Assembly: GCF_900141755.1 (NCBI RefSeq)
Contig: NZ_LT670844.1
Span: forward strand, 434,001-498,000
DNA: 64,000 nucleotides
Reading direction: 5' to 3'
Origin: Bradyrhizobium lablabi
GTDB taxonomy: Bacteria > Pseudomonadota > Alphaproteobacteria > Rhizobiales > Xanthobacteraceae
The notes under the pieces are model-generated. The model did no database searches. It was given only the letters and a program-made list of their open reading frames with translations, and was not told the DNA's origin. The translations under genes and the position numbers were made by a program. Below are positions 28,121 to 36,780 of this stretch, in pieces; the stretch's first letter is position 1, and the number at the start of each line of letters is the position of its first letter.

Positions 28121-28742
28121 AACCATCGAACTCGACGAGCTCGCGCGCGCCGTAGAAGCCGATCAGATTGCGCACCCAGCCGAGCATCGAAATGTCGGCA
28201 ATCGTATACTCGTCGTCCATGATCCACTGCCGCCCGTCCAGGCGCGTCTCGATCACCCCAAGCAGGCGTTTTGACTCCGCGACATAGCGCTCGAGCGGCC
28301 GCTTGTCGGCAATCTCCTTGCCGGCGAATTTATGGAAGAACCCGACCTGGCCGAACATCGGCCCGATGCCGCCCATCTGGAAGTGCAGCCACTGGATGGT
28401 CTCGTACCGGCGCGCCGCATCGTCGGGGAAAAGCTTTCCGGTTTTCTCGGCGAGATATTGCAGGATCGCGCCCGACTCGAACAGTCCGAGCGGCTTTGCG
28501 CCCGGCCCGTTCGGATCGATGATCGCCGGGATCTTGCCATTCGGGTTGAGCGACAGAAATTCCGGCGTCTTCTGGTCGTCCTTGCCGAAATCGACGAGAT
28601 GGGCCTCGTACGGCAGCGCGATCTCCTCCAGCATGATCGAAACCTTGACGCCGTTCGGCGTCGGCAGTGAATAGAGCTGCAGCCGATCAGGATATTCCGC
28701 GGGCCAGCGCTTTGTAATCGGAAAGGCGGAAAGGTCGGTCAT
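28038..28742 (-). CDS. Glutathione S-transferase, nu-class-like (YghU/YfcG)
   Basis: 234 residues. The thioredoxin domain has LQLYSLPTPNGVKVSIMLEE (the TPNGVKVS active-site segment of nu-class enzymes), NPNGKIPAIIDPNGPG and FESGAILQYLAEKTGKLFP. The all-alpha domain has HFQMGGIGPMFGQVGFFHKF and DEYTIADISMLGWVR. Nu-class members show disulfide-bond reductase/peroxidase activity. It overlaps the opposing MFS gene tail-to-tail by 83 bp. Confidence 0.9.
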   Translation of the reverse strand: MTDLSAFPITKRWPAEYPDRLQLYSLPTPNGVKVSIMLEEIALPYEAHLVDFGKDDQKTPEFLSLNPNGKIPAIIDPNGPGAKPLGLFESGAILQYLAEKTGKLFPDDAARRYETIQWLHFQMGGIGPMFGQVGFFHKFAGKEIADKRPLERYVAESKRLLGVIETRLDGRQWIMDDEYTIADISMLGWVRNLIGFYGARELVEFDGFKSVPAWLARGLARPAVQRGLEIPKRS

Positions 28743-28813
28743 CGCAACTCGTTCTTTGCTTCGTAGTTGACGCGGCTAATGTACGGGCATGGAGTGAGGT
28801 GGCAAGGCCGGCA

Positions 28814-29512
28814 TCACGTCAGCCTTTGCAACGCCGTGACGTGCAGACGCCTGCGGATTTGCATCCCCTGGCGCCGGTACAGCGCAATGGCCGAGCTGTT
28901 GTTCGAAAACACGTGCAGGAATGGAATTTCGCTTCGCGCCAAAATCTGTCTTGAGATAGCGCCAAGCAGAACTTGCGCGTAGCCGCAGCCGCGATGCGAT
29001 GGATGGACGCAGACGGCGGTGATTTCCGTGTAGTTGGCGGGCTTCATCCGTTCGCCGATCATCGCGACGAGCTGCCCGTCGACCCGGATGCCCAGAAACG
29101 TCCCCAGTTCATGCGTTCGCGCCGCAAACGGACCGGGATTTGTGAGTTTTGTCAGTTCCAGCATCGCGGGGACGTCGGCGGCGCCGAGCGTGACGATGTC
29201 GACGCCGGCGATCGAGCTTTCCGCGGGCGTTCCAATCATCTGCTCTCCGGTTTCGGCGAGCAGAATCTTGAACTCTTCCGTCGGGGTCACCGGCTCGGGC
29301 GTAAACAGCACGGCTACCTCGGACGGTGACATCAGCGCGCCGAGCGCGGCAAAACTCTGCGCCGACATGTCGGCTATCGCCGCGAATGGCCCGATCGCCG
29401 GAGGATAACGCCGCGCCCGCGCGCCGCCTTCCGCAAGGGCGTGCTGCCGGGACATCAAGGCATTCCAGATCGGATGATCCAGCGGATGGGTCGAGGTACC
29501 GGGAGCGGACAT
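28814..29512 (-). CDS. GNAT-family N-acetyltransferase
   Basis: 232 residues. The C-terminal half holds the acetyl-CoA site, ITAVCVHPSHRGCGYAQVLL (motif A), then FLHVFSNNSSAIALYRRQGM (motif B). The N-terminal half lacks recognised motifs and may set the substrate. The start lies 9 bp downstream of the M20 gene, so it belongs to the same operon. Confidence 0.88.
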   Translation of the reverse strand: MSAPGTSTHPLDHPIWNALMSRQHALAEGGARARRYPPAIGPFAAIADMSAQSFAALGALMSPSEVAVLFTPEPVTPTEEFKILLAETGEQMIGTPAESSIAGVDIVTLGAADVPAMLELTKLTNPGPFAARTHELGTFLGIRVDGQLVAMIGERMKPANYTEITAVCVHPSHRGCGYAQVLLGAISRQILARSEIPFLHVFSNNSSAIALYRRQGMQIRRRLHVTALQRLT

Positions 29513-29521
29513 GGCAGCGCT

Positions 29522-30859
29522 TCATTTGCCCCTTGCATGCTGATCGAACGCACTCAACACGGCGAGCGTCATCGCCTCGACGCCGGTTTCGATGGTCGGC
29601 TTCGGCACCGGGGCGAACAGCGGCGAATGATTGGACGACAGTTGCGGGCCGGTTCCGTTGGCTGCCGCAGCGACGCGCTCCGGCTCGTAGACGCCGATGT
29701 TGAAGAACATCGAGGGCACGCCTGCGTTGATGAATTCGGAATAATCCTCGCTCGGCGTGCCCGGCGGCGATGGCTTGAACTTGTCGCCGAACGCTGTTTT
29801 GAGCACCTTCTCGGCGGTCGCGACAACAGCGGGATCGTTGACCACGGCTTTCGCGCCCTCGGTGATCTTGATCTCGGGCGCCGGCGCATCCGACATCGCG
29901 GCGGCAGCCTTCGCCGTCCGCTCGATCCCCGCCAGCATCTTTGCGCGCACCTGCGGCTTGAAGGTGCGGATGGTTCCACGCAGCAGCACGTCGTCGGGAA
30001 TGATGTTCTCGGCGGTGCCGCCCTGAATCGCGCCGATCGAGACCACGCCGAATTCAGTCGGGTCCTTTTCGCGGCTGATCACGCTTTGCAGATCGACGAC
30101 GAAGCGCGCCGCGATCATCACGGGATCGATGGTCAGCTGCGGCGCCGCGCCGTGACCGCCGCGGCCGCGGAATTTTATCTCGAGGCTGTCTGAATTGGAC
30201 GAGCCGATGCCGACGCGATAGCTGATGTATCCATAGCCGAACGCGCCGTCATGCAGGGCAAAGCCAAAATCAGGCTTTTTGAATCGCGTGAACAGGCCGT
30301 CGGCCAGCATCGCCTTGGCGCCGGACACCGTCTCTTCGGCGGGCTGGGCGATGAACATCAGCGTGCCCTGCCATTTGTCCTTCAGGCCGACCAATGTCTT
30401 CGCCGTTCCGACCCAGCTTGCCATATGGATGTCGTGGCCGCAGCTATGGGCGACAAACGTCTCGTGCCCCTGCCAGATGGTCTTGTCGTGGCTCGCATAG
30501 GGAAGACCGGTTTTTTCCTCCATCGGCAGCGCGTCGAGTTCGGTGCGCACCATGATGGTCGGACCGTCACCATTTTTGTAAATGGCGACCAGGCCGGTCT
30601 TGCCGACTTTCTCGGTAACGTCAAAACCGAGCGCGCGCATCTCACTGGCGAGCTTGCTTGCGGTTTTCTCTTCCTGAAAGGCGATCTCGGGATGGGCGTG
30701 GATGTCCTTGTAGAGCGCGTCGAGCTTTGGATAGTCGGCCTCGACCGATTTTTCGATCGCGGCCTTGAGCGAGGCAACATCGATCTCCGCGCGAACAGGC
30801 AAGATGGTGGCCGCGCAAAGAGCGGCGGAAGCCAGCAGGCATTTTGTGAATCGGTTCAT
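29522..30859 (-). CDS. M20-family amidohydrolase (periplasmic)
   Basis: 445 residues from the ATG at 30859 with the signal peptide NRFTKCLLASAALCAATILP ending VRA. Metal-ligand motifs: MVRTELDALPMEEKTG, FVAHSCGHDIHMASWVG, AQPAEET and the final SSNHSPLFAP. This is the hippurate hydrolase/N-acyl-L-amino acid amidohydrolase branch (M20D), which hydrolyses N-acyl amino acids. Export to the periplasm is less usual in this branch. Next to a GNAT acetyltransferase it may be part of acyl-amino-acid turnover (inference). Confidence 0.9.
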   Translation of the reverse strand: MNRFTKCLLASAALCAATILPVRAEIDVASLKAAIEKSVEADYPKLDALYKDIHAHPEIAFQEEKTASKLASEMRALGFDVTEKVGKTGLVAIYKNGDGPTIMVRTELDALPMEEKTGLPYASHDKTIWQGHETFVAHSCGHDIHMASWVGTAKTLVGLKDKWQGTLMFIAQPAEETVSGAKAMLADGLFTRFKKPDFGFALHDGAFGYGYISYRVGIGSSNSDSLEIKFRGRGGHGAAPQLTIDPVMIAARFVVDLQSVISREKDPTEFGVVSIGAIQGGTAENIIPDDVLLRGTIRTFKPQVRAKMLAGIERTAKAAAAMSDAPAPEIKITEGAKAVVNDPAVVATAEKVLKTAFGDKFKPSPPGTPSEDYSEFINAGVPSMFFNIGVYEPERVAAAANGTGPQLSSNHSPLFAPVPKPTIETGVEAMTLAVLSAFDQHARGK

Positions 30860-30928
30860 GGCAACGACGCTCCCTGATGGCGTTTTGTGGTTGAACGCGG
30901 ATAGCTTGGACGACACAGCTAAAAGTGT

Positions 30929-31279
30929 CTAGCCGGGCTTGCCGTCGTCGAGCGACACAATCACGGCAGCGTTGGTAATGATGATGGAATCGCTGCCCTG
31001 CTCGGCCGGAATTTCGAGCCCGCCCTTGACCGCGGTCACCGTCACCGTTCCATACGGCAATTCGGTCGCGACCGCTGCGGTGTCGACCGCGCCGGGATCC
31101 GGCACGCCGATCGTGACATCGACGAACATATCGCGCGAGGTCTTGCCCACCATCCGGAAGAACCCGATGCTCGAGTGCCGGATCGCATCCGAGACCGCGC
31201 GTCTCGCGGCCTTGGTGGCATCGCGTCCGTGAACGTCGACGCCCATGCCCATTTCAGTAATACAGCGCACGCGTGCCAT
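30929..31279 (-). CDS. Lin0512-family protein
   Basis: 116 residues. CITEMGMGVDVHGRDATKAA is the start, and RRAVSDAIRHSSIGFF and DMFVDVTIGVPDPGAVDTAA mark the Lin0512 domain. AGGAAA precedes the ATG at 31279 by 6 nt. The fold is known for a conserved family without assigned activity. It is followed by the M20 gene at 69 bp. Confidence 0.82.
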   Translation of the reverse strand: MARVRCITEMGMGVDVHGRDATKAARRAVSDAIRHSSIGFFRMVGKTSRDMFVDVTIGVPDPGAVDTAAVATELPYGTVTVTAVKGGLEIPAEQGSDSIIITNAAVIVSLDDGKPG

Positions 31280-31347
31280 CGGGTTTCCTGTCATTGTTTG
31301 GGTGGATCGTATCAATCTCTGAGGATTTGCGTCATGCTGCGCCGGCC

Positions 31348-31914
31348 TCATTTGCGGCGATAGAACAGCGCCCGCCCCGTCGGGATGAGTTGGAGCAGGA
31401 TGTCGTAGTCACCCACATTCGCGGTCAGCACAACCAACCCGAGCTTCTGCGCCTGCAGGAACAGCACACAGTCCTGAAGAGCGCGCAGCTTACCGTCTTT
31501 CCCGTATCCTTGGAGACGGCATAGTATTCCCGATAACAGCGCCGCTCTTCCAAGAGCCTCAACGTCGGGTGCAAAGATCCGATGTGGCGGCATAGCCTTG
31601 ATCTGCCGGCCGATCGCAGTAATTGCACCCGCCGTTCGCGGATCCGAGGGGCTCAGTATGCCGACCGTGTGCATCAACTCCTGGATCGCGACGGTCGAAT
31701 GGTTAACCTGTCGCTGCGCGATCAGGTCGTCCAATACCCGCGGCGAACGATCTTGCATTTGGTCGATATAGACGCATGTGTCGAGCAAAAGGCCCTGCCC
31801 GCCGATCAGGCGCGCCTTGACGAATGGAAGCTCTTCGTCGCCTCGCCGTGCCAGCGTCTTTTGCTGATCGAACCGCGCCCAGCGTCGCGCTGCGCCGAAA
31901 TCGAACTCCGCCAC
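31348..31914 (-). CDS. PIN-domain protein, probable type II toxin
   Basis: 188 residues, GTG start. The PIN core is LLLDTCVYIDQM (first acidic residue), AIQELMHTVG, KLRALQDCVLFLQAQKLGLV and VVLTANVGDYDILLQLIP. PIN toxins are metal-dependent RNases. The first 38 residues before the domain are an unusual charged extension. The start is 1 nt after the stop of the gene upstream, a typical antitoxin-toxin arrangement. Confidence 0.75.
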   Translation of the reverse strand: MAEFDFGAARRWARFDQQKTLARRGDEELPFVKARLIGGQGLLLDTCVYIDQMQDRSPRVLDDLIAQRQVNHSTVAIQELMHTVGILSPSDPRTAGAITAIGRQIKAMPPHRIFAPDVEALGRAALLSGILCRLQGYGKDGKLRALQDCVLFLQAQKLGLVVLTANVGDYDILLQLIPTGRALFYRRK

Positions 31915-31915
31915 C

Positions 31916-32278
31916 TCAAAAGCCGAGCTTCAATTCTGGATCGGCCTTGCCTCGAGACCGCTTGAACGTCTCTGCGAAGGTGTCCTCAAGCGCGACTGTC
32001 GCGAGCGCAAACTCGATCAGATCCGTGTCGGTCTCGATCCCGGTCTGCCTCTTGGCTTGCTTGACCAACGCTGGGCTCACCCTGCCGCCGATCCGGCCAC
32101 TTTTCTCGCTCAGAAGGCCAGATTGCTCCGCCGCCTGCATCACCGCCTCGAACCGCGCCCTGCTGATGACAAATTGGCCTGTCTTCGCACGGCGCTGATC
32201 GGATTTTGTCCGACCCGCGGCGCTCTCTGCCGACCACTCGGGGCCACGCGGCGCAGATTTGCTCCCTGTCTTTGCCAT
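31916..32278 (-). CDS. Probable antitoxin partner of the PIN protein
   Basis: 120 residues from ATG 32278; a longer start at 32320 is possible. The N-terminal 45 residues are basic and low complexity. FVISRARFEAVMQAAEQSGL and VSPALVKQAKRQTGIETDTD look like a helix-rich ribbon-helix-helix-like DNA binder. It lies directly upstream of the PIN gene (1-bp gap), so it is probably the neutralising partner and repressor. The family is not certain. Confidence 0.6.
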   Translation of the reverse strand: MAKTGSKSAPRGPEWSAESAAGRTKSDQRRAKTGQFVISRARFEAVMQAAEQSGLLSEKSGRIGGRVSPALVKQAKRQTGIETDTDLIEFALATVALEDTFAETFKRSRGKADPELKLGF

Positions 32279-32320
32279 AGTAATCCCTACTGTTCGACAA
32301 AATTCGATTTCGTCTGACAT

Positions 32321-33042
32321 ACACTGTTACGGCCCCACTTTCAATACGGTCATGGTGAACATTGCAAAAGGCGCCGGCGACCCTGGTAACATCGTTGGTG
32401 GCGCGATTTTTCGAAACAGCTGAGCACATATGCGCGTTCATTCCCGCGACGCGTGGCGCCCGGGTTATGCCTGAACTTTGTCCCTCCCAAAGAAAGAGGG
32501 CGCAGGGAAAGCCGGGTGTCCGATGCACCCGCGGCCCCACGTGCAAAGGTAGAAAGCACGTGGGTAGGCACCACAGGTTCACCGGTCCAGTCCGGCTTTC
32601 CCTGCGCAATGGTTTTAACGGCTGCTTCGTGCTCTCCCCGGTGACCGGGCTCTTTTGCCACCGTCGCCTTGCGGATTGGCGGCGAGCCCGGCCCGGTTGG
32701 GCCGCGACTTGCCTCCGCAAAACTTGACGCCAGCGTCGGGGCGTCAGGACCACACGACTTCACCGTCCGCAACAACATCGTTCGTCTGCGCGCCGGATCA
32801 CCGCTCACAAGTCCGAAGGACAAGCCCTGCGATTTCCATTGGCGCGCTGACGCTGCCGCGTCCACCGCATCCCGCCCCACGTCCGTGACGATCGCGAGCC
32901 GCCCCTCTTGCGGGCGAGACGGGCGGATTCTTAGAGGTGATTTGCCCGACGGGTTAAGCGGAATATTTTTTCAATCGGGGCTGGACAGGAATTTGCTGAT
33001 TTGCCCGTCGGGCAGTTTGCGCATAACAGCCCATCGCTGGCG
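32321..33042. repeat. Long structured intergenic element
   Basis: About 720 bp with no convincing gene. Nested inverted repeats: GCGCAGGGAAAGCCGG (32500-32515) with its perfect 16-bp complement at 32592-32607, and inside them CCCACGTGC (32536-32544) with GCACGTGGG (32556-32564). Further on a direct repeat TGATTTGCCCG[A/T]CGGG occurs at 32938-32953 and 32997-33012. I recall near-identical sequence recurring in Bradyrhizobium-type genomes, where it is often called as spurious ORFs. That memory needs a search. Confidence 0.55.
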
Positions 33043-33720
33043 TTAGTAATTGATCTCCATCCGCAATCCCCGCGGATCGACTTCAGCGCCGCCGAGACGT
33101 GCAGTGCTGTCGCGAGCCGCAACCGCGCAGGCACAGGCGTCGATCAGATCGTCGCGTCCGATCCCCGTGCCGTAGCGTTGCGCCAGCCATTTTGAGAGTC
33201 TGACAAAACCCTGGTCGGCGAGGAGCTTGATGCGTTGATCGCGGCCACGCTCCAACTTCTTTCCGTGCAGGCGAAGCTGATTGCCAAGCTTCCGGAAGAT
33301 CAACTCCGGATGTGCCTCGCAGATGGTCGCCTGACGATCCGGCGTGATAAAATCGTCGACTTCCTTGATCTTGTCTCTGATATTCCAGAGCTGGCAGGAA
33401 ACGCCCATTCCCCGGCCTTCATGCTCCCAGTAATATCGGTTGGCAGAAGCTTGGTCTGCAAACTCCCAGAGGTTTCGGCGAGCACCGAGGAAGACGGAGG
33501 CGCCGACCATTTCGCGGGCGCTGATGTCGCAGCTTCGGTGGCCGGACATCTTCAGGCCGATCGGCATGTCGATCATCGCCCGCCGGTACGGCGTCGCGAG
33601 AAGCCTGCTCAAGTCGGATGAATAATCGAAGCCGTGGTTGCCTTGATCATCGATCCAGGCCGCGACCCAGCCACCGCGAAATCCGTCAAGCCCGAGATAG
33701 TGTGCCACTCTCTTACTCAC
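33043..33720 (-). CDS. DUF429-family protein (RNase H-like fold)
   Basis: 225 residues. YLGLDGFRGGWVAAWIDDQG with an aspartate in the first strand, then MIDMPIGL (a second conserved acidic position), EAHPELIFRKLGNQ and DDLIDACACAVAARDS. The pattern of acidic residues fits the DUF429 group of predicted nucleases. Function not known. It lies on the same strand as the antitoxin relic upstream. Confidence 0.82.
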   Translation of the reverse strand: MSKRVAHYLGLDGFRGGWVAAWIDDQGNHGFDYSSDLSRLLATPYRRAMIDMPIGLKMSGHRSCDISAREMVGASVFLGARRNLWEFADQASANRYYWEHEGRGMGVSCQLWNIRDKIKEVDDFITPDRQATICEAHPELIFRKLGNQLRLHGKKLERGRDQRIKLLADQGFVRLSKWLAQRYGTGIGRDDLIDACACAVAARDSTARLGGAEVDPRGLRMEINY

Positions 33721-33767
33721 ACGCGAATTGTTCCAGCGTCGAACGATCGACGAGATACACCGGCACG

Positions 33768-33905
33768 TTAGCGGCTTGATTTCCGCGAAGGTGATTTGTT
33801 ACGACCGGGTAAATCCTCCGTCGTCAAGGGCGCCGCCATGAGCAGACGACCGAAAGTCGGAACAGCCGATAGCCGCTCCCACTCCTCGTAGCTCACCACC
33901 ACCGC
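33768..33905 (-). pseudogene. 3' fragment of a Phd/YefM-type antitoxin gene
   Basis: The frame AVVVSYEEWERLSAVPTFGR then LLMAAPLTTEDLPGRNKSPS matches the C-terminal part of Phd/YefM antitoxins, which bind and neutralise the toxin. The N-terminal DNA-binding domain is absent: upstream the frame runs into unrelated sequence. No intact toxin follows; 33730-33755 may hold a short toxin remnant but I cannot support it. Confidence 0.65.
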
Positions 33906-34037
33906 CTGAAGAAGCCAAGCGCATAGGGAACCTCCATGAAACCCACGGCGAGCAACTCCGCCCACGCCATCCTGATGCGGGAGTACGGAGTTATGGTGAC
34001 AGTGCGGTCACCGTCATGCTGAGTGGTGGCGGAGATT

Positions 34038-34481
34038 CTAAAGACCGCGATCGATGCCGGGATCTTGGCCCGCCGCCGCGATCGCCAGCCGGCCTAAATA
34101 ATGCGCCCAACCCTTGGCGTGGCTGGCGCACTCCGTCTCGTTCGGAAGGCCGCTATGGGTCATGCGCAGAAACGTGCCGCCGTCGCGGTCGACAAGATCG
34201 ATCTCGACCAGGCTCGATCCCGGCGGCACCTCTTCGCGCCCCTCCCAACCAAAACTGTAGGCGAGGCGGTGGATCGGCACCACCTCCCGGAACGCCCCGC
34301 GCGCCGTGCTGGCACGGGCGCCGACGCCTTTGAGGAGATAGAGCCCGCCCGGATGCGCCTCCATATCAGCCTCGGTGCCCATCCAGCTCACGATATTTTC
34401 CGGATCGGTCAGGAAGGCGAAAACCGTGGCAGGCGGGGCTGCGATCTGGATCTCGCGTCGGACCACGAGCGGTTCAGTCAT
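34038..34481 (-). CDS. SRPBCC/AHSA1-family protein
   Basis: 147 residues from the ATG at 34481, which has AAGGAGG 5 nt upstream. REIQIAAPPATVFAFLTDPE, VSWMGTEADMEAHPGGLY and a C-terminal helix with ECASHAKGWAHYLGRLA are the typical helix-grip fold of Aha1-like domains. These bind hydrophobic ligands or are cofactors of enzymes; the role here is unknown. Confidence 0.85.
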   Translation of the reverse strand: MTEPLVVRREIQIAAPPATVFAFLTDPENIVSWMGTEADMEAHPGGLYLLKGVGARASTARGAFREVVPIHRLAYSFGWEGREEVPPGSSLVEIDLVDRDGGTFLRMTHSGLPNETECASHAKGWAHYLGRLAIAAAGQDPGIDRGL

Positions 34482-34578
34482 CGATGCCTCCTTGGCTGAG
34501 AGCGCGCGGATGGCGCGAAAGCCCCTTGTCACAGGATAGCTCGTGACAAGGATGGTGCGTCAACATCATAATCAAGCC

Positions 34579-35667
34579 ATGCAGCTTTCCTCGACGCTCA
34601 CCTGGCTCGTCGATGCCGCCGGCGAAACGCCGGGCGCCGACCGGCTGCTGGCGGAACTCGGCGCGCATCTTCTTGAGGATGGTCTGCCGCTCGCAGGCGG
34701 CGCCTTGACGCTTGCAGTTCCGCACCCGCTGATCGCCCGGCGCACGTTTCTGTGGCGCGCCGAAGGCGGCGAGGTCATCGAGGCGCTGGGATTTGCGCCA
34801 GCAGGACTCGGAGCGCGCGAGCAAAATCCCTCGAACGACGCCGGTCGGCGCTGGCTCGCCGGAATAGCTGACGGACTCGTGCGCGAGGACATTGTCGGGC
34901 CACGGCCGGACGGGCCGTTGCTCAGTTGGATCGGGCCGCGCCCGTTCACGCGTGAGGAGACCGATGAACTGCGACAGGCGGCGCGCTTCGCCGCGGCACC
35001 GCTTGCGGTTCTCGCCGCGCGCGCCACCTTGACGGCGACGCTCGAAGCCTATCTCGGCCGGCGCAGCGCGGCGCGGGTGCTGGCGGCTCCCTTGCGACGC
35101 GATGTCGGCGAGACCATCCAGGCGGCGCTGCTCTATGCTGATTTGCGCGGCTTCACGGCGCTGTCTGAAAACCATCCTCCCGCGGTGGTGATCTCGGCGC
35201 TCGGCGCCTGGTTCGATCGTATCGCAGGCTCCGTGCACGCCTTCGGCGGCGAAGTGCTGAAATTTATCGGCGACGGCGTGCTGGCGATCTTCCCGGTCGT
35301 CGGAGAGGCGCCGCGCGGCGCTTGTGATAACGCGCTGCGTGCGGTGTCCGCCGCGCGTGTCGGGATGACGCATCTGGATCAGGAGCGACATCGGCAAGGA
35401 CTGCCTCCTCTGCCCTTCGGCGCCGCGCTGCATCTCGGCGAGATGCTGTGGGGCAATATCGGCGCCGCCGATCGCCTGGATTTCACCGCGATCGGCCCCG
35501 CGGTCAATCTGGTCAGCCGGCTGGAGGGATTATGCCGGCCGCTTGGGAAGACCGTGCTCGTGTCAGGCGCCCTCGCCGCCGAGACGCAAACGCCGCTGAT
35601 CGCACTCGGCACGCATGAACTGCGCGGCATCGCGTCTCCGTGCGCAGTCTTCACCTTGCCCGATTGA
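34579..35667 (+). CDS. Class III adenylate/guanylate cyclase
   Basis: 362 residues from the ATG at 34579. The C-terminal cyclase domain (about 180-360) has ALLYADLRGFTALSENHPPA with the first metal aspartate, and VLKFIGDGVLAIFPV with the second, then LHLGEMLWGNIGAADRLDFT and IGPAVNLVSRLEGL. The N-terminal 170 residues have no recognised domain and no membrane segment. It would form cAMP (or cGMP) in the cytoplasm. Its 3' end overlaps the opposing DUF899 gene by 17 bp. Confidence 0.9.
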   Translation: MQLSSTLTWLVDAAGETPGADRLLAELGAHLLEDGLPLAGGALTLAVPHPLIARRTFLWRAEGGEVIEALGFAPAGLGAREQNPSNDAGRRWLAGIADGLVREDIVGPRPDGPLLSWIGPRPFTREETDELRQAARFAAAPLAVLAARATLTATLEAYLGRRSAARVLAAPLRRDVGETIQAALLYADLRGFTALSENHPPAVVISALGAWFDRIAGSVHAFGGEVLKFIGDGVLAIFPVVGEAPRGACDNALRAVSAARVGMTHLDQERHRQGLPPLPFGAALHLGEMLWGNIGAADRLDFTAIGPAVNLVSRLEGLCRPLGKTVLVSGALAAETQTPLIALGTHELRGIASPCAVFTLPD

Positions 35668-36433
35668 CCTGAGCGTACTCGTCGTGGCGGCGCCACCAGA
35701 TTCCCCCCTCGTTGCGCCCCTTGGGCGCGCGGTCGAGCCACTGGTACATGCCCCACAGGCCGTCCAGTCCGCGCGCATACGTGGAATAGGCGTGGTAGAC
35801 GACGCCGTCCTCGTGCACGAAGGCGCTCATGCCGGGCCGCTCGCGCCTGTACGTGGCAACGTCGGTTCCGCACGTGGCCGCGAATTGGACAACGGGCTCC
35901 GGGACCGCTTCCGGCTTCGCGTCCAGCACATGGCCGCCGCGTTCGTAATTATATTCGACACCTCCCTCGCGCTGTTGCTCCTTGGTGACCGAGACGTTGA
36001 AGTCGAAGTTGAAGTCGCCGCCGAGCGAGGACGCCCAGGGAAACGTCCAACCCATGCGCCGCTTATACTCCTGCAGCTTCGCAAGCGGCGCCTGCGACAC
36101 CGCCGACAGCGTGACGTCGTGGTTCGCCAGATGGACGGCGAAGCCGTCGAACCCGTCGGCGATCGCCGAGCAGGACGGGCATCCCGCCTTGTAGTCGGGC
36201 CCGAACATGAAGTGGTAGACGAGGAGTTGCGAGCGTCCTCTGAAGAGGTCTTTGAGCGAGGCGCTCCCTTCATCGCTCTCGAAGCGATACTCCTTGTCGA
36301 GGCGGACCCACGGCAACGCCTGCCGTCGCCGCGCCAGCTCGTCGCTGCGCCGCGTCAGCTCCTTCTCGGCTTCGAGCAGTTCGAGCCGCGCCGCCAGCCA
36401 CTCTTCACGTGTCCCGGTCATGTGTGTCGTCAT
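35651..36433 (-). CDS. DUF899 family protein, thioredoxin-like (copy 1)
   Basis: 260 residues from the ATG at 36433. A DUF899 domain: ALPWVRLDKEYRFESDEGSA, YHFMFGPDYKAGCPSCSAIA with a CPSC motif, and RRMGWTFPWASSLGGDFNFD. The fold is thioredoxin-like and the CxxC suggests redox activity. It is the more distal of two DUF899 genes here. The last stretch, SAFVHEDGVVYHAYSTYARG, is typical of the family. Its 5' end has a 38-bp near-copy at 37995-38032. Confidence 0.85.
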   Translation of the reverse strand: MTTHMTGTREEWLAARLELLEAEKELTRRSDELARRRQALPWVRLDKEYRFESDEGSASLKDLFRGRSQLLVYHFMFGPDYKAGCPSCSAIADGFDGFAVHLANHDVTLSAVSQAPLAKLQEYKRRMGWTFPWASSLGGDFNFDFNVSVTKEQQREGGVEYNYERGGHVLDAKPEAVPEPVVQFAATCGTDVATYRRERPGMSAFVHEDGVVYHAYSTYARGLDGLWGMYQWLDRAPKGRNEGGIWWRRHDEYAQVNRAR

Positions 36434-36486
36434 CGTTCTCTCTCCGTTGGGAAGGTTTGGCACTGTTCGAATAGGTGAAAGTGGGA

Positions 36487-36780
36487 TCAAGACCGTTGGG
36501 CATCGCTTCGCCGGCTCGAGATCAGCCTAAGCCAAGGCGCTGAATGGAAGGCGCTCATCAGCATGTACATCGGGACCATGCCGCTCAGCGGAGACCCATG
36601 CCCGGCCGAGCACAGCATATCCATCGGGCCGGCGCCGAGAACACCCGTCATCAGCGCCATGATTGCGAAGGTCGGTGTAGCCGCAAGACATAGCCATTTG
36701 GCTATGCCGAGCGCGGCCGCGACGCCCTCGTCATCACGGCTCGCACCGCCGGTCGAGTTGGCGTGATAGGCCCCGGTCAT
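36487..36780 (-). CDS. Small membrane protein (97 aa) between the DUF899 genes
   Basis: Starts in an ATGA overlap with the stop of the second DUF899 gene. The first 30 residues are polar (TGAYHANSTGGASRDDEG). Then LGIAKWLCLAATPTFAIMAL and MVPMYMLMSAFHSAPWLRLI give two membrane helices with a Cys-His loop (MDMLCSAGHGSPLSG). Because it is coupled to a DUF899 gene it may be a partner of that protein. Unknown family. Confidence 0.65.
   Translation of the reverse strand: MTGAYHANSTGGASRDDEGVAAALGIAKWLCLAATPTFAIMALMTGVLGAGPMDMLCSAGHGSPLSGMVPMYMLMSAFHSAPWLRLISSRRSDAQRS

Noticed and set aside
32350..32880. Two large open frames within the structured repeat
   Set aside because: They overlap strong inverted repeats and have no protein-like composition; I recall such frames as mis-annotations of a repeat.
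33730..33755. Toxin fragment following the antitoxin relic
   Set aside because: The short frame VPVYLVDRSTLEQF only weakly resembles PIN toxin starts and cannot be supported.
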